This document shows, one piece after another, positions 24,091-36,189 of a stretch of DNA of 64,000 nucleotides. The DNA is taken from NCBI RefSeq assembly GCF_030272615.1, contig NC_081406.1:139153361-139217360 (forward strand), in the 5' to 3' direction. The DNA comes from Cryptomeria japonica (taxonomy: Eukaryota > Streptophyta > Pinopsida > Cupressales > Cupressaceae). Both the position numbers and the translations under genes were made by a program. The notes beneath the pieces are model-generated. The model was not told the origin of the DNA. It saw nothing but the letters and a program-made list of their open reading frames with translations, and did no database searches. Each line of letters opens with the position of its first letter. The first letter of the stretch is position 1.

Positions 24091-24931
24091 CTAGAAAAAC
24101 ACATTTTAGTAAAATGGATATATAACTTTTACATTTCTTATTAAAATTTTGATTTTTTACAAGCACTAGAAAGGTGATTGAAAGCTTTATGCAATAGAAT
24201 AGCTAGTGTTTCTATATTATGCATTAAAAAAAAAAAAAAAATTTAAATTCATCCTTCATTTTTGAAACATCAAATTTTTACAACTTCTACATATGAATTC
24301 CCTCTTTCATGTTTTTTTTGCAGCAAGATCATCTCAAAATACTTTAAACATTAATTGAATAATGAATAATAAAAAAAGTAAGAATTTTACTAAGGAGAGT
24401 AATAAATTTTGATAAACCATCACATCTTTCTCTGTTTCTTTCTCTACCTCTCTCTCTCATAAGATAAAAATCTATCGCTCCACCTCTCCCTTGCTCCCCG
24501 ATTCTCCTTTTCTACCTCTTTATACATCTCTCTCTAACTCTCATTGAATCCCTCCTTCCTTCTCTTTCTCTCAATCTCTACACTTATATTTCTAGCTCTT
24601 CATCACTCTCTCCTCTATCTCACTCTCTCTTGCCTAAGATCTAGACTTGTCTCTCTTCCTCTCCCTTTCTTCCTCCTTCCCTCCCTACTCTCAATCTCAA
24701 TCCTCTCTCTCCCCAATCCCTCTACATATCTCTCTATATATCTCCTTATCCCCTCTCACACTCTCTCTACCTACCTTTCCCTCACTCCTTAGCTCTCTAC
24801 CTCTCCCTCCCACCATTCTTGCCTCTCTATTTGTCTTGATCTTTAAAGCTCTTTGTAATTTAGTGAACCAAATCAATCTTATACAACCTAGCCTTCTTCT
24901 AGGGTTTTTTATTCATGTTAGGGTTTCTTAG
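24091..24931 (+). repeat. Left arm of a diverged inverted repeat: AT-rich lead plus pyrimidine tract
   Basis: Bases 24093-24185 match the reverse complement of 43345-43435 (for example TTTAGTAAAATGG, then TTAAAATTTT/TCAAAATTTT and GAAAGGTGATT in the same spacing). In both places this is followed by ~0.25 kb and then a long CT/TA-rich tract on the same relative strand (24419-24830 here). It contains a poly-A run at about 24227-24241. Long open frames within the tract (leucine/serine-rich) are composition artefacts. Confidence 0.55.
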
Positions 24932-25700
24932 TGTAGACACCTAAAAATTGTCATGTCTAATTAAATAAATATTTTATTTATTTAATTATCTAAGCTTAAT
25001 TCTTCTATTAATTAAATAAATCTTTATTTATTTAATTAATTCATTTATCCTCTTCTAGCCTTATTTCTCATTTAAATAAATACATTTATTTATTTAAATT
25101 ATCCTTTTCCTAAATTAAATAAATATCTTATTTATTTAATTGATCCCACTTCTTCTATTAATTAAATAAATCTTTATTTATTTAATTAATTCATTAACCT
25201 TTTCTACCCATGACACATGTCATTCATCTCTTAATTCATACACTACCTACCCCTTTCATTATTTTATTATTTCTTTTACCTACCCTCTAATCATAGCCGA
25301 CCTCCTTTTACACCTCTCAATCTTATCCCTCCATTTCATATTGTGTCTTCTATTTAAGGAGATGCTTTCTTCATTATCAAACCCTAATCACTGATCTTAA
25401 GGACTTGACTATACTACGATCCTACTTGCAACCACATTCCGTTCTTTGTTGAGCTCTTGTGCACATAAAATTTGAGAGCAAATATATCAAGCAAGATCAA
25501 TGGAGATAGGAAGAATGGAGATCAAAACCCTATTGGACATGTAATGGTATAATCTTTGTGATTTCATTTGATTTGCATTGTCTTAGGTAATCTTCATATT
25601 TTATGGTGGATCTTTGTTGATTGTTAGGCTATGGTTTGGTGGTTGAATTCATTTAGCCTTTCAATATTGTTATTATTGTTATCCATTTTCACCATATACA
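24932..25700 (+). mobile_element. Solo LTR (769 bp), target duplication CTTAG
   Basis: Starts TGTAGACACCTAAAAATTG and ends CACCATATACA, flanked by CTTAG at 24927-24931 and 25701-25705. It has no internal coding region and only one copy is present, so it is a solo LTR left by LTR-LTR recombination. It carries palindrome-rich AAATAAAT/ATTTATTT repeats in the first 270 bases and a TATTTAAGG TATA-like box near 25355. Start and end resemble the 36998-38254 element (TGTAGACACTTAAAA ... ACCATCTTCA). Confidence 0.85.
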
Positions 25701-25705
25701 CTTAG

Positions 25706-26530
25706 ATGTATACTTTCATGACATCTACATCTCAATTTTGAATTCAAAACTCTTTAAACATGACCAATTATTCATTGATTTTATATTGTTACATATTTTT
25801 CTATTATCTAAATTGTGAAATACCTTCTACTTACATTACCCATCTTTAGAAACCACATGAAGGTTTTACTTTAACATTTGATATATTGTTGATATTTCTA
25901 CTTTTTTAATATTAAAGCACACATATTTTTTATTTAGTTTTCCTCTCCTACTCTCCTTCTCTCCCTCTCTATATATTTATCTCTCTATCTCTCTACCCCT
26001 CTCTTTATCCCTCTGCATATATATCTCTCTCTCCACCTATCTCTCTCCCTTTGTCTTCCCCCTCTATCTTTTCCGCTTCATATCTATCTATAGATATCTA
26101 TCCCTCTTTATAATGCTATATCTCCCTCTCTCTCCGACCATATTACTCTTTCTTTCTATATGTCTCCACTTAAATATCTCTCATTATATCTCTCCCTCTT
26201 CCTTTGTTTATCCATATCCTTATCCCTCTCTATCTCCATCTCTATCTTAATATCTCCCTCACTCATACGTGTAGAGCCCTATTTATCCCTTCCTATCTCT
26301 TTCTCTCTATGTTTAGATATCTCTCCCTATATCTCCTTCTCTCCTCATGATTACCTCTTTCTATATTTCTCTACTTCTCATCTATCTACTTCTCTCCCTC
26401 TCCCTCCCTCTATTTATATATCTCTTACCCTCTATATCTCTGTCTTTATATATCCATTTTACTCTTACACACATACAGACACATGCAATCCCTATTTCCC
26501 CTTCCCTCCCTATCAATAGAAGATAGAGGG
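25706..26530 (+). repeat. Second pyrimidine-rich tract
   Basis: After ~220 bases of AT-rich sequence, the plus strand is almost entirely C/T with scattered TAT from about 25935 to 26520 (CTCTCTCTATCT-like units). No regular unit length. Frames through it are artefacts. Confidence 0.65.
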
Positions 26531-26589
26531 GAGAGATACTCCACATACCTCATCAAGAACTAAGACCCTTATATTTCTAACACATAAAC

Positions 26590-27024
26590 ATTTCAATTAT
26601 AAGGATAATCAAGCTCCATTACCAATAGGGAGATATAAATATAGATCAATAGATATATAGTGGTTGGATATAGAAAGGGAGAGGAAGAGATAGATATATA
26701 GTGGTTGGATATAGAAAGGGAGAGGCAGAGATAGATATATAGAGGGGGATATAATGAGAGAGGGAGAGACATAGATATAGAAAGATAAAGATAAAGATAA
26801 GGAGCTTGATATAAGGGTAAAGAAATATGGAGAGACAAGGAGACAGAGATAAAGAGATGGAGAGATAGAAGGTAAAATATAGAGAGATAAAAATACCTAG
26901 AAAAGAGATAGAGACATTAAGGTCTAGTAAGAGAGAGGGAGAAAGACAAAAAGAGAAGGATGGATAGAAAAAGGGAGATATATCTAGAGATATAAAAGTA
27001 GAGAGAATGATAGAGATAATCACA
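26590..27024 (+). repeat. Purine-rich tract (left part, split by the minus-strand copia)
   Basis: The plus strand switches from pyrimidine to purine at ~26530-26600; GAGAGATAGATATAG-like units run to ~27015. A 44-base unit beginning GATAGATATATAGTGGTTGG is tandemly duplicated near 26645-26735. The tract resumes at 42303 on the other side of the inserted copia. Confidence 0.65.
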
Positions 27025-27449
27025 AACCCTATAGAAAATACATCAGTCAATCAAAAATATGATTTTCGGTAACCAAAACATGATGCGGTTCCAGTCATAA
27101 CCTCATTACAATGTTACAGACACATATTCCCAACCACAACACCGAATTCTTCATCAATCTCTAGATCCAATTACTTAAGCATAACATAGTTTCACATTTA
27201 CTGATTAAAGTCCTATTTTCCAGTTAATTGTGAAATCCATTCGATAGCTTTTCAGTTAATCATAGATGACTGAGGTAACATGATAGAACAATATAACCAT
27301 ATTTTCCATGAATGGCAACACAAACTGATCATCAAGTCATCAAACAACATCTCAACTATATCATCACCAACAATCCTTATACCGGTTCATCAATATCAAT
27401 AGTTATGTCAATATCCATTCACATTATCAATTATGCCAATATGCCAACA
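27025..27449 (-). repeat. Truncated 3' LTR of the minus-strand copia
   Basis: 425 bases matching 41878-42302 closely (shared AACCCTATAGAAAATACATC ... CAATTATGCCAATA). The remaining ~1.09 kb of the LTR is absent; the sequence passes straight into the purine tract. On the minus strand the LTR starts TGTTGGCATATTGG at 27449. Confidence 0.82.
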
Positions 27450-27464
27450 TTATCCCCCTTTGGC
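27450..27464 (-). other. Polypurine tract of the minus-strand copia
   Basis: The minus strand reads CCAAAGGGGGATAA immediately before the TG of the LTR, the expected place and composition. Confidence 0.7.
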
Positions 27465-27773
27465 ATTGATGGCAACACTAAAAAACCTCATCATACTGAA
27501 TTGAACTGATCTGTTCTGTACTTGCTCTCTTCTTCTATTGACCTCCTTTGTATTTCATCTATTGGTTATCTAGTTCTTCTTCTTCTCAACTAGTTCTTCT
27601 CTCCCTTTGATAACAATGCCAAAGGTACAAATATCTTTTATGTCTTCATCTCTGTTGCTGTCACCTCTATTTATCTCATCGTAGCTGCTTCACATGAGGA
27701 GTAGCCCACTTCACATCAATCCAAAACTGAAAGATATCCAATGCATTCACCAGTTTGATGCATCACCAACATC

Positions 27774-28103
27774 TTAGTTGATCTTGTGCAAGGGTACAAC
27801 CCCTAATATACCTCTGAGATATTCAAAGGTTGTCTTAGGCAAAGGTTTAGTGAATATATTTGCTAACTGCTCTTTGCTAGACACATACTCCATTCTTACT
27901 TTCTTCTCTTGTACTCTTTCCCTCAAAAAGTGATACTTCAACTCAATGTGCTTTGTTCTTGCATGTAACACATGATTTTTTGAAATATTAATCACACTAG
28001 TGTTATCACAATGAATAGTCACCGATTTAGACATGTCTTCCTTAAAACCTTCCAAAATATGTCTCATCCATATAGCCTGAGTACAATTCATTAATGCTGC
28101 CAC
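27774..28103 (-). pseudogene. Copia RNase H, C-terminal part
   Basis: 109 open codons with HCDNTSVINISKNHVLHARTK, KYHFLRERV and LANIFTKPLP, the standard end of copia polyproteins. The part upstream (28104-28214) is disrupted, so this is a remnant of the larger frame. Confidence 0.85.
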
Positions 28104-28214
28104 ATATTCTTCTTCATTGTTGATTGTGAAATACAGGATTGTTTCTTGCTTATCCAGGACACCAATCTTTCTCCTAAAAAGAAAGCTCCATCGGTTATGC
28201 TTTTCCGGTCATCA

Positions 28215-29280
28215 TCATTTCCAACCGTCTGCATCTGTAAAAACTTCTAAAGAAAAATTATCATTGTAAGGATAGCATAAACCATAATCAACTATTCCTT
28301 TCAAATACTTGAATATCCTTTTTACCACTACCATGTGTGTGTCCTTAGGATCTTTCTGAAATCTTGCAACCAATCCAACAACATGTGCAATGTTCAGTCT
28401 TTCGTGAACAACATAATGCGACTTTCCAATCATAGACTTGTATTCTTTCTCATCAACAAACAATGAATCATCTTGTTTTGATAATTTACAACCTATCACC
28501 ATCAGAGTACCAACCGGTTTACAATCGTCCATGCCAAAAGTCTTCAAAACTTCTTTTACATACTTAGTCTAACAGATAAATATTTCATTCTCCAGTTGTT
28601 GAACCTATAAACCAATAAAGAATTTTATGTCACCTATAAGAGACATCTCAAATTATTTCTTCATTTCATCTGCAAAAGACATACACATGTCATCATCTCC
28701 ATCAAATATTATATCATCAACAAAAACTTCAACAATTAACATTTTTTCTCCATTACTCTTCAAATATATGTTACTGTCTTCACTGGTTCTCTAGAATCCT
28801 ATCTTGATCAGATGTGTGTGCAATATTTTAAACCATGCTCTGGGAGCTTTCTTCAATCCATATAGTGCTTTGTGTAGTTTGCAAACCACATTTTTCATCT
28901 TCACTCAATGCAAAACCATTTGGTTGTTCTATATATACTTCTTGTAGGATACCATTCAGAAAAGCTGATTTAATGTCCATCTGATATACCTTAAATCCTT
29001 TAAAAGAAGCAAAGGCAAGAAACATTCTAACACCTTAAAGTCTTTCCACTAGTGTAATGGTTTCACCATAGTCTTCTCCTTCTTGAGTGTACCCTTTCCA
29101 AACCAACCTTGCCTTGTTTCTTACAACTTCACCATCCTCATTAAGTTTGTTTCTGAATACCCATTTTGTCCCAATAACATTTTTGTCTTTTGGTCTAGGA
29201 ACAAGAGACCATGTATTGTTCTTCTCAATCTGGTCAAGTTCTTCATTAATTGCATTCAAAGAATCTTCTTCTTTTAAAGA
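28215..29280 (-). pseudogene. Copia reverse transcriptase (broken)
   Basis: Blocks in order on the minus strand: VIGTKWVFRNKL, KARLVWKGYTQ, VYQMDIKSAFLNG, the active site VFVDDIIF near 28690-28720 (intact), then MKTFGMDDCKPVGTLM and a TRP-like segment (SMIGKSHYVVHERLNIAHVV). Frameshifts near 29030, 28825 and 28550 separate the blocks. Confidence 0.85.
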
Positions 29281-30298
29281 TTCTCTAACAGTCTTCCACT
29301 CAATAGTTGAAATCAAATAGGAATTCTCTTTGATTTTTCTTCTTGTCTGCACACCAACATTCTTGTCACATATAATCCAGTCTTTTGAATGAATTAGCCT
29401 TACATATCTTGGGATTACCGGTTCTGGTACAATGATTTCAACTTCATGTTCATCATCTTCTTCATTATCATCAAAATGCTTAGATATGTTGGACTCATCA
29501 TGTTTGTCAGAAAATTCATCAATTTTAACATTCACACTCTCAACTATTTTCTTTGTCCTTTTATTATAACATTTGAATGCTTTACTCTTGGTAGAATATC
29601 CAAGAAATATCCCGTCATCACTCTTCACATCAAACTTTCTAGTAAAATCATCTCTTAATAAAATATCTACCACCAAAAAATTTAAAGTAGCTGACATTAG
29701 GAGTCTTACCATGCCAAAGTTCATAAGGTGTTTTATCATTACCTTTCTTCACAAGAACTTGGTTCAAGGTATAAACAACAGGGCTAACTGCTTCTCTCCA
29801 AAACATTTTTGGATCATCTCCTTGTATCAACATTGTTCTAGCAACTTCCACTATAGTTCTATTTCTTCTCTCTGCAATGCCATTCTGCTATGGAGTCCTC
29901 GATGTTGACATCTGTCTCTTTATTCCATGTTCTTCACAATACCTAGTGAACTCATCAGAAGTAAATTCTCCACCCCGGTCAGATCTTAAGAACTTCAAAT
30001 TCTTTTTGATTTCCTTTTCAACAAGGGCTTTAAAGATCTTGAATTTGTTGAATTCCTCTGATTACTCCTTCAAGAAAGTTACCCACATCATCCTTGAAAA
30101 ATCATTAGGAAAAATCATAAGATACTTATCACCAAAGAAACTTCTAGTGCTCATAGGAAAACATAGATCAATATGCACTTAGAACTAAATCAAGAATATT
30201 CTCTGAAGAAAAAAATCACTCTTAAAAGATGTCAAAGTCATCTTACTCATCTGACAATCCTTGCATAACATATTAACCAGTTTAACAAGTTGGGGCAT
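29281..30298 (-). pseudogene. Copia integrase, downstream part (split by gypsy)
   Basis: Contains LRSDRGGEFTSDEF near 29960-29990 with the second catalytic Asp intact, followed by QNGIAERRNRT (catalytic Glu), VARTMLIQ, WREAVSPVVYTLNQ, KTPYELWHGKTP and FLGYSTKSKAFKCYN. The reading continues from the first part at 39220 across the gypsy insertion (MP then QLVKLVN), with isolated stops. Confidence 0.82.
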
Positions 30299-31902
30299 TG
30301 GTGCAGGAGCACTTGATAAAATTTTGTTGTTTAGGTTCGAAGAGTTAGGAATCATGAGATTTTGGTTTTCTATAAGGTCAATAGGTTAATGAACAAGTAC
30401 TTAGATGTTTGTAAGGACCCTAGGAGTCACTGATTGGCCAATGTTGCCCTATGGGCTCTTATGGGTGTCAGGTAGAGTACTTGGTAGAATAAGTTGACTT
30501 TATGTTAGAATAGGTAGATTGATGTTTTTTAGTGGGTTTTAAGGTCATTTGAACCTTTAGAAATGACCTAGGTTTGATTTGGGCCAAAGTTTCTCAATTA
30601 TGTAAAAGTTGTAAAAAGTTGCTCATAGCAACTTTGCAACTTTTGCATTTTCCAAACACCAACGACTAGTTGGTTGTATTTTTTAGTTAAAAGAAACTTG
30701 TAACCAACCCAAGGATGATATAAGGCTTGGGAAAACCAATGATAAGGTTGGTTAAATAATTGGAATAAGGAGAGCAAGATTTAACCTTGAATTTTTGTGT
30801 GTTTCAACAATTTGCATTGAGTTTCATTGGTATTCTATGGTCTGTACAAACTTCCAAGCCTAGAACAAGACATGAATTGATAAAACAACAACTTAACTTC
30901 CATTTCATGTGATTTGAGATTTTGAAGTGTTTTTTTGTAAGTTTTGGTATTTTTGTTGCAGGCAGGTCCTAAAGACCTTAAAACAAGGGTTTTGAAGACT
31001 CAATGGCTCAAACCTAGCATTCCATGGTGGAGCCACATATTGAAACCTTGTGGAATGCTAGGAGGCTTTGTAAATTATGTTTTCATTTTGTTTTTAAGGA
31101 AAGGAAGGCTGATCTCTAGTTTTGCCACCATACCTTAGGCTTGGAACGCTAAGTTGGCAAGCAATGGGGAATATGGACAACATACCCTAGATGGGTAAAT
31201 CCGATGAATGAAATTGATACCGGATTGTATTGGAAATCCTCATGGGTGTATAGACCTGAGACAATCATTATATTTCTTGATCATTCGGATTGGTGAGGAC
31301 ATTTGAGCCAAACCCTAGTTTGTAGGTTAAAAAGTTGGAAAGTAGGCCTAAAAAGGGTTAGGTGGGTTAGAGACCAAACCTAAAACTAATTCTAAGATAT
31401 TATATGAAGCTTCCAAAAGGGTATTAAAAAATATAAAGAGTTCATACCGGTGTGCAGGACTTCTAGCAGATAAGTGCAAAATACTTCGCATGTAGGCTAA
31501 TTGGACTAGGTCTTCTAGTAGGCCTAAAAGAGAAAATTGGTTCTAAGGCTAAGAATCTATAAACACCAAAGACATAGTTAAAGGGATAGGGTTGAAAATA
31601 AAAATAAAATCAACCCTAGGTGAGTTGGGAATGACTACAGGAAGATCCTAAGGTAGAGGGGGCTGGCTCATGGGAAAGTGTGAGGAGGTATTGGGCTGAG
31701 GGGTCTCAATTGGGGAGTGTTGGACTCTTACAAGACAAGAGGTGGTCACCTTAGTCTCTAGACCTTTGGAAGGTCAGTAAGGGTGATCCCTAAAACCTTT
31801 GGAAGGTTGAGTCATTGGGAACCATTAGATGGTTCAAGAGGCAGCCTAGAGAAACACCAAGAACAAGAAAACTCTGAAGGAGTGAGCATCCTCTCTACAT
31901 CA
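30299..31902 (+). repeat. 5' LTR of the gypsy chromovirus
   Basis: 1604 bases, TGGTGCAGG to ACATCA. A TATAAG box lies at 30719-30724. It is the uninterrupted partner of 36381-39214 and shows the empty ATTTG site where the solo LTR entered the other copy. Confidence 0.88.
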
Positions 31903-31905
31903 GAT

Positions 31906-31918
31906 TGGTATCATAGCC
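31906..31918 (+). other. Primer-binding site of the gypsy element
   Basis: TGGTATCATAGCC three bases after the LTR matches the initiator-methionine tRNA complement with one change. Confidence 0.78.
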
Positions 31919-31940
31919 ACTTGATTCAAGAAAGTGGTGT

Positions 31941-32990
31941 ATGTCAGAACAAGAGGTAGAATCAGAAGCCAACAACATGCCACCTAAGGAAATGAGTCAA
32001 GAGGCCATCAGGAAGTTGGTCCAAGACATGCTTAATGAAGCCCGGGAGCAAGACTCCAAGAAATGTAAGGGCAAGATCACAGAGTGGGGTGATGAAACTG
32101 ATGATGAAGATGCAAATGTGATAGGAGTGGTAGCAAAGAAGAAAGAGTTGGAGAAAGATAAAAAAATCTTCTTAGATGCCCTCAAATCACTCAACAAAGA
32201 TAGCCTAGATGGTTTACCAGTCTATAGTGGAAGCCTGAATGGATAAGAACTATTGAATTGGATAGAAGCTTTGAACAACTATTTTGAATACAAGGAGTTT
32301 GCAAAAGAGAAGAGGGTCAATATGGCTAAGACCAAGTTGAAAGGATCAACTTTAGTATCGTGGAACATGATGCAAGAAGAAAGGGAACAAACTGAAAGAA
32401 AGAAGATCAACTCTTGGGAGAGAATGCAGATCGGAATCAAAACTCAATTCCTTCCACTAGATTATGAGGTGGAGATACACAAGAAATTGATGAGTTTGAG
32501 GAAAAGGGAAATGGATGTGAGTGCTTATACAGAGGAGTTCAACAAACTAACTCTAAGAGAAAGGAAACAAGAGTAAGAAGTGGAGAAGGTAGCAAGATAT
32601 CTAAATGGTCTAAGACAAAACATTCAAGATGAAATTAGCACGATGGCACCTGAGACAGTTCATAAGAGTTTTTAGTGGCCTTGAGAGAAGAGGACAAGAT
32701 CAAGAGGAAAAGTGAGTTCAATCAAAGAGGTAGAGGTGGTAAAGGATTTAGATGAAGAGGCACCTTTGGAAGGGGTCATAACTCTGGAAAGAATGAAGAA
32801 ATCAATCAAATTGAACATAGTGGGGATAACTTTAACAAGAATGGTCCATTTAGAGGCAACTCTAGAGGAAGAAACAACTTTAGGGGTAGATTTGGTACTC
32901 AAGGGAGAGGACCCACAGTCTTCATGGATAAATGCTTTCATTGTCATCAAGTAGGCCACACAATGAACTGATATCCTGAAAAGACTTCAA
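31941..32990 (+). pseudogene. Gypsy gag (broken)
   Basis: Starts with an acidic/basic N-terminus (MSEQEVESEANN) and contains the retrotransposon gag core: LNWIEALNNYFEY, KLKGSTLVSWNMMQ, SWERMQIGIKTQFLPLDY, SLRKREMDVSAYTEEFNKLT. Stops at about 32245 and 32574 and frame changes after 32640 break it. The nucleocapsid knuckle at 32933-32974 reads CFHCHQVGHTMN then a stop and Tyr, so the last zinc Cys is gone. Just downstream an 8-codon unit (SSYVGERR) is duplicated in frame (32990-33037). Confidence 0.82.
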
Positions 32991-33199
32991 GTTCTTATGT
33001 AGGTGAAAGAAGAAGTTCTTATGTAGGTGAAAGAAGAACACAATTGGTGTTGGAGGAAGACAATCAAAGTGTTACCTCACCAATCAAAAAAGATGGACCA
33101 TTTTTAAATGGAGAAAACCTGATGTTAAGGAGGGCCTTGTTGAAGGTACCATAGGCCAAAGAACCTACTCAAAGAAAGACACTCTTCAAAACCACTTAT

Positions 33200-33748
33200 A
33201 GATCATATGGTAAGATTTGTAAGGTCATAGTGGATTCAGGGTCTACTGAGAACATTGTAGTAGTTGAGATGGTAGATAAACTCAAGTTGAAAAGGTTGCT
33301 ACATACCAATCCTTATAATGTATCGTGGCTGAGTAAAGGACAACATGTGCTAGTTGATGAGAAAGCTTGGATAGATTTTGAAATTGGAGAGTTTAAGGAC
33401 AGAGTACTATGTGATATACTACCTATGCATGCATGCCATTTTTTGCTTGGACGCCCTTGGCAATATGATATCAAATCCATACATGATGGGGAGAAGAATT
33501 CTTATGTTATCACCAAGGAAGGAAATAAGTTCCAAATGGATCCTTTGGTTGTTCAGGGAGAAGAAAGACATGCAGGATCAATTTTTATGTTGCTTAGAGG
33601 GAAGGATTTCCTAAAAGAGTTGAAGCATGAGGGGGACCAAGGATATGCCATCATAGTGAAACCAAAAGAAGAGGCAAAGTCTGAACCTAAACTGGTAGTA
33701 CCTCAAGAAGTGAAGACATTGTTGGACTGGTACAAGGACATAGTGTGA
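33200..33748 (+). pseudogene. Gypsy aspartic protease
   Basis: Open stretch of ~172 codons containing VDSGSTENIV (catalytic DSG intact) and DILPMHACHFLLGRPWQYD, the two diagnostic blocks of chromovirus protease. It ends in a stop at 33748 shortly before the reverse transcriptase, whereas the functional polyprotein would read through. Confidence 0.82.
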
Positions 33749-33769
33749 ATGAAATACTGGATGCTCTAC

Positions 33770-34680
33770 CTCCATACAAAGATGTGAACCATTAGATAGA
33801 CCTCATACCCGGAGCTACCTTGCCCAACAAAGCTGCATACAAAATGACACCAACTCAAAATGAAGAAATAGAAAGACAAGTGCAAGAATTGATAGATACG
33901 GGGTTGATAAAGAAGAGTCTAAGCCCATGTGCAGTACCTATTGTCTTGGTACCTAAGAAAGATGGCAAATAAAGAATGTACACTGACTCAAGGGCCATCA
34001 ATAAGATTACCATCAGATACCAGTTTCCAATGCAAAGAAATGAGGACCTAATGGACTACCTAGGAGGAGCTTGTTACTTTTCAAAGGTGCATTTGAAATC
34101 AGGCTATCATCAAATAAGGATCAGACCTGGAGATGAGTGGAAAATAGCCTTTAAGACCAATGAGGGGCTTTATGATGGTTGGTGATGCCCTTTGGGGTCA
34201 CAAATGCACCTAGCACTTTCATGAGACTCATGAATGAAGTGCTTGCAGAGTTTATTGGTAAATTTGTGATTATTTATCTTGATGACATTCTAATTTCTAG
34301 TGGGTTAAGGGAGGAGAATATCATACATTTGGATCAGGTCTTGAGGAAGCTACATAAAGTAAAGTTGATGATCAACTTAGACAAGTGTGAGTTCTTCAAA
34401 ACTGAACTAGTATATCTTGGTATTGTAGTTTCTCAAGGTTGTTTGAAAATGGATCCAACAAAGGTAGATGCAATAGTCAATTGGCCTACTCCTAAGTTAA
34501 TAGGAGATGTGAGAAGTTTTCAAGGATTAGCTTCATTCTATAGGAAGTTTATTAGAGGGTTTAGTCATGTATGTGCACCCATATTGAATACCATCAAAGG
34601 AGGAATGCAATGTCAATTTAAGTGGACTAGTGCAATAGACAAGGGGTTTGAATTGTTGAAACAAAAAGTGGTAGAATTAC
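33770..34680 (+). pseudogene. Gypsy reverse transcriptase (nearly complete, two breaks)
   Basis: Blocks: LIPGATLPNKAAYKM, LSPCAVPIVLVPKKDG, then a stop where Trp is expected, [42 protein letters not shown] and FVIIYLDDILI, so the catalytic YLDD is intact. Breaks are the TAA at about 33970 and a stop/frame change at 34183-34190. The tail VYLGIVVSQGCLKMDP and FQGLASFYRKFI is conserved. Confidence 0.88.
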
Positions 34681-35105
34681 CTTATCTTAGGCTCCCTGAC
34701 TTCAATCAGCTTTTTAATGTGGAGTGTGATGCTAGCAAGTTGGCAATAGGAGCAATTTTGAGTCAAGAAGGTCATCTGGTAGCATTTTTCCCTAAGAAAA
34801 TCAATGAGGCAAAACAAAAGTATTCTACCTATGACATGGAGTTGTATGCCATGGTACAAGCCTTTAAGAAATGATGACATTATCTACTTTCTAAAGAATT
34901 CATAGTTTATACTGACAACCATGAACTTACCTTCTTGAATGGACAAGAGAAGTTGCATCAAAGACACATCAAATGGGTTGAGCACTTGCAGGCCTATACC
35001 TTTTCCATCAAAGACAAGAAAGGATTCACCAATAAGGTCATAAATGCCTTAAGTAGAAGAGTTCTTACCATCCAAGAAGTGAAACTCCAAAGTATGGGGT
35101 TAAAT
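34681..35105 (+). pseudogene. Gypsy RNase H
   Basis: VECDASKLAIGAILSQEGH (catalytic Asp), KQKYSTYDMELYAMVQA (catalytic Glu), then stops at 34873-34878 and YTDNHELTFL (further Asp), KWVEHLQAYTF and ALSRR. The order is standard; the TGA at ~34875 replaces the Trp of the KKWRHYL motif. Confidence 0.82.
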
Positions 35106-36108
35106 TAACTCAAAGACCTATACCAAGGTGACAAGGATTTTGGTGAAGCATATGATGTTTACACCAAGTTACTAATGTTTGTCATGTTGCATAATCTGAT
35201 TTCATGTTGTAGGAAGGCCTTTTGTTTAAAGGAAACTTACTTTGCATACCTCAGTGCTCTATGAGAGACAATATCATCAAGGAGAAGCATGAAGGCAACT
35301 TAGGAGGACATTTTGGTCTTGAAAAGACCTTAGAGAAGGTTGGAAGGTTTTATCATTGGCCTAAACTTCAATCAGATGTTAGGAGATTTGTGGAGCAATG
35401 TCCCATATGACAGAGAGATAAGGGAAACTCCAAAAATGCAGGCTTATATCAGCCATTGGCCATACCAACCAAACCTTGGAAATGTTTGAGCATGGACTTT
35501 GTTCTTGGTTTGCCTAGGACTCTAAGAGGGTATGACAGTGTTTTTGTCATAGTGGAAAGATTCAGTAAGATAACACACTTTGTGCCTTGCAAATGCACTA
35601 ATGATGCCTCTTACATATCATGGCTATTCTTCAAGGAAGTTGTGAGTTGGGTCAAGCAGAGTATGCCTACAATGACTCAGTTAATAGAAGCAGAGGCAGG
35701 AGTCTCTTTGAGATTTTTTATGGATGTCATCCTAGGGGAATCTTGGAGCTTAGAGACCTTAGTCATATGGACCATAGAAGTGCACAAGGGGAAATCTTTG
35801 CAGAGAATATTAAAGAGATACACGAGCAGGTCAAGAAGGCATTGAAACAACACAATGAGAAGCACAAGGCATTGGTAGATAAGAAAAGAAGAGAAGTACA
35901 CTTTCAGGTTGGTGATCTAGTGTTGGCCTACTTGAGGAAGGAGAGGCTACCCAAGGTACAACCTAGTAAGCTATGCATGAAGAATATTGGACCTCTTAAG
36001 GTGTTGCATAAATTTGGCAATAATGCTTATGAGTTAGAGTTACCTCCAAACTTGGGCATATCCCCAATCTTCAATGTATGTGATTTGTATCCATACAAAG
36101 GGTCTTAG
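35106..36108 (+). pseudogene. Gypsy integrase with internal deletion
   Basis: The zinc-binding region (GHFGLEKTLEKVGRFYHWP, VEQCP) and first catalytic block ([11 protein letters not shown]) are present. The frame jumps from FFKEVV (about 35640) directly to [25 protein letters not shown], skipping ~65-70 residues of the family core, including the second catalytic Asp and the Glu. The reading frame also changes at this junction. Downstream, the GPY/F-like end (VGDLVLAYLRKERLPK, KNIGPLKVLHKFGNNAYELELP) is intact to 36105. Confidence 0.85.
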
Positions 36109-36189
36109 ACAACAAAAAATCAAGAAGACCCTACTGATATGGAAGAAGTATATTGGTTACACGATTTACCTCCAAGCCAACTGGTCACA

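Noticed and set aside
24544-24931. Overlapping open frames of ~80-95 codons rich in Leu and Ser
   Set aside because: They come from a pyrimidine-rich tract read in two frames; composition explains their length and no domain is visible.
26645-26735. Repeat spacing that could suggest an array
   Set aside because: A two-copy tandem duplication within a purine tract; no CRISPR-like repeat-spacer order, and the genome is eukaryotic.
26160-27050. Leu/Ser/Tyr-rich open frames on both strands, up to 134 codons
   Set aside because: Low-complexity CT/GA tract; the frames do not carry any motif and continue in several frames at once.
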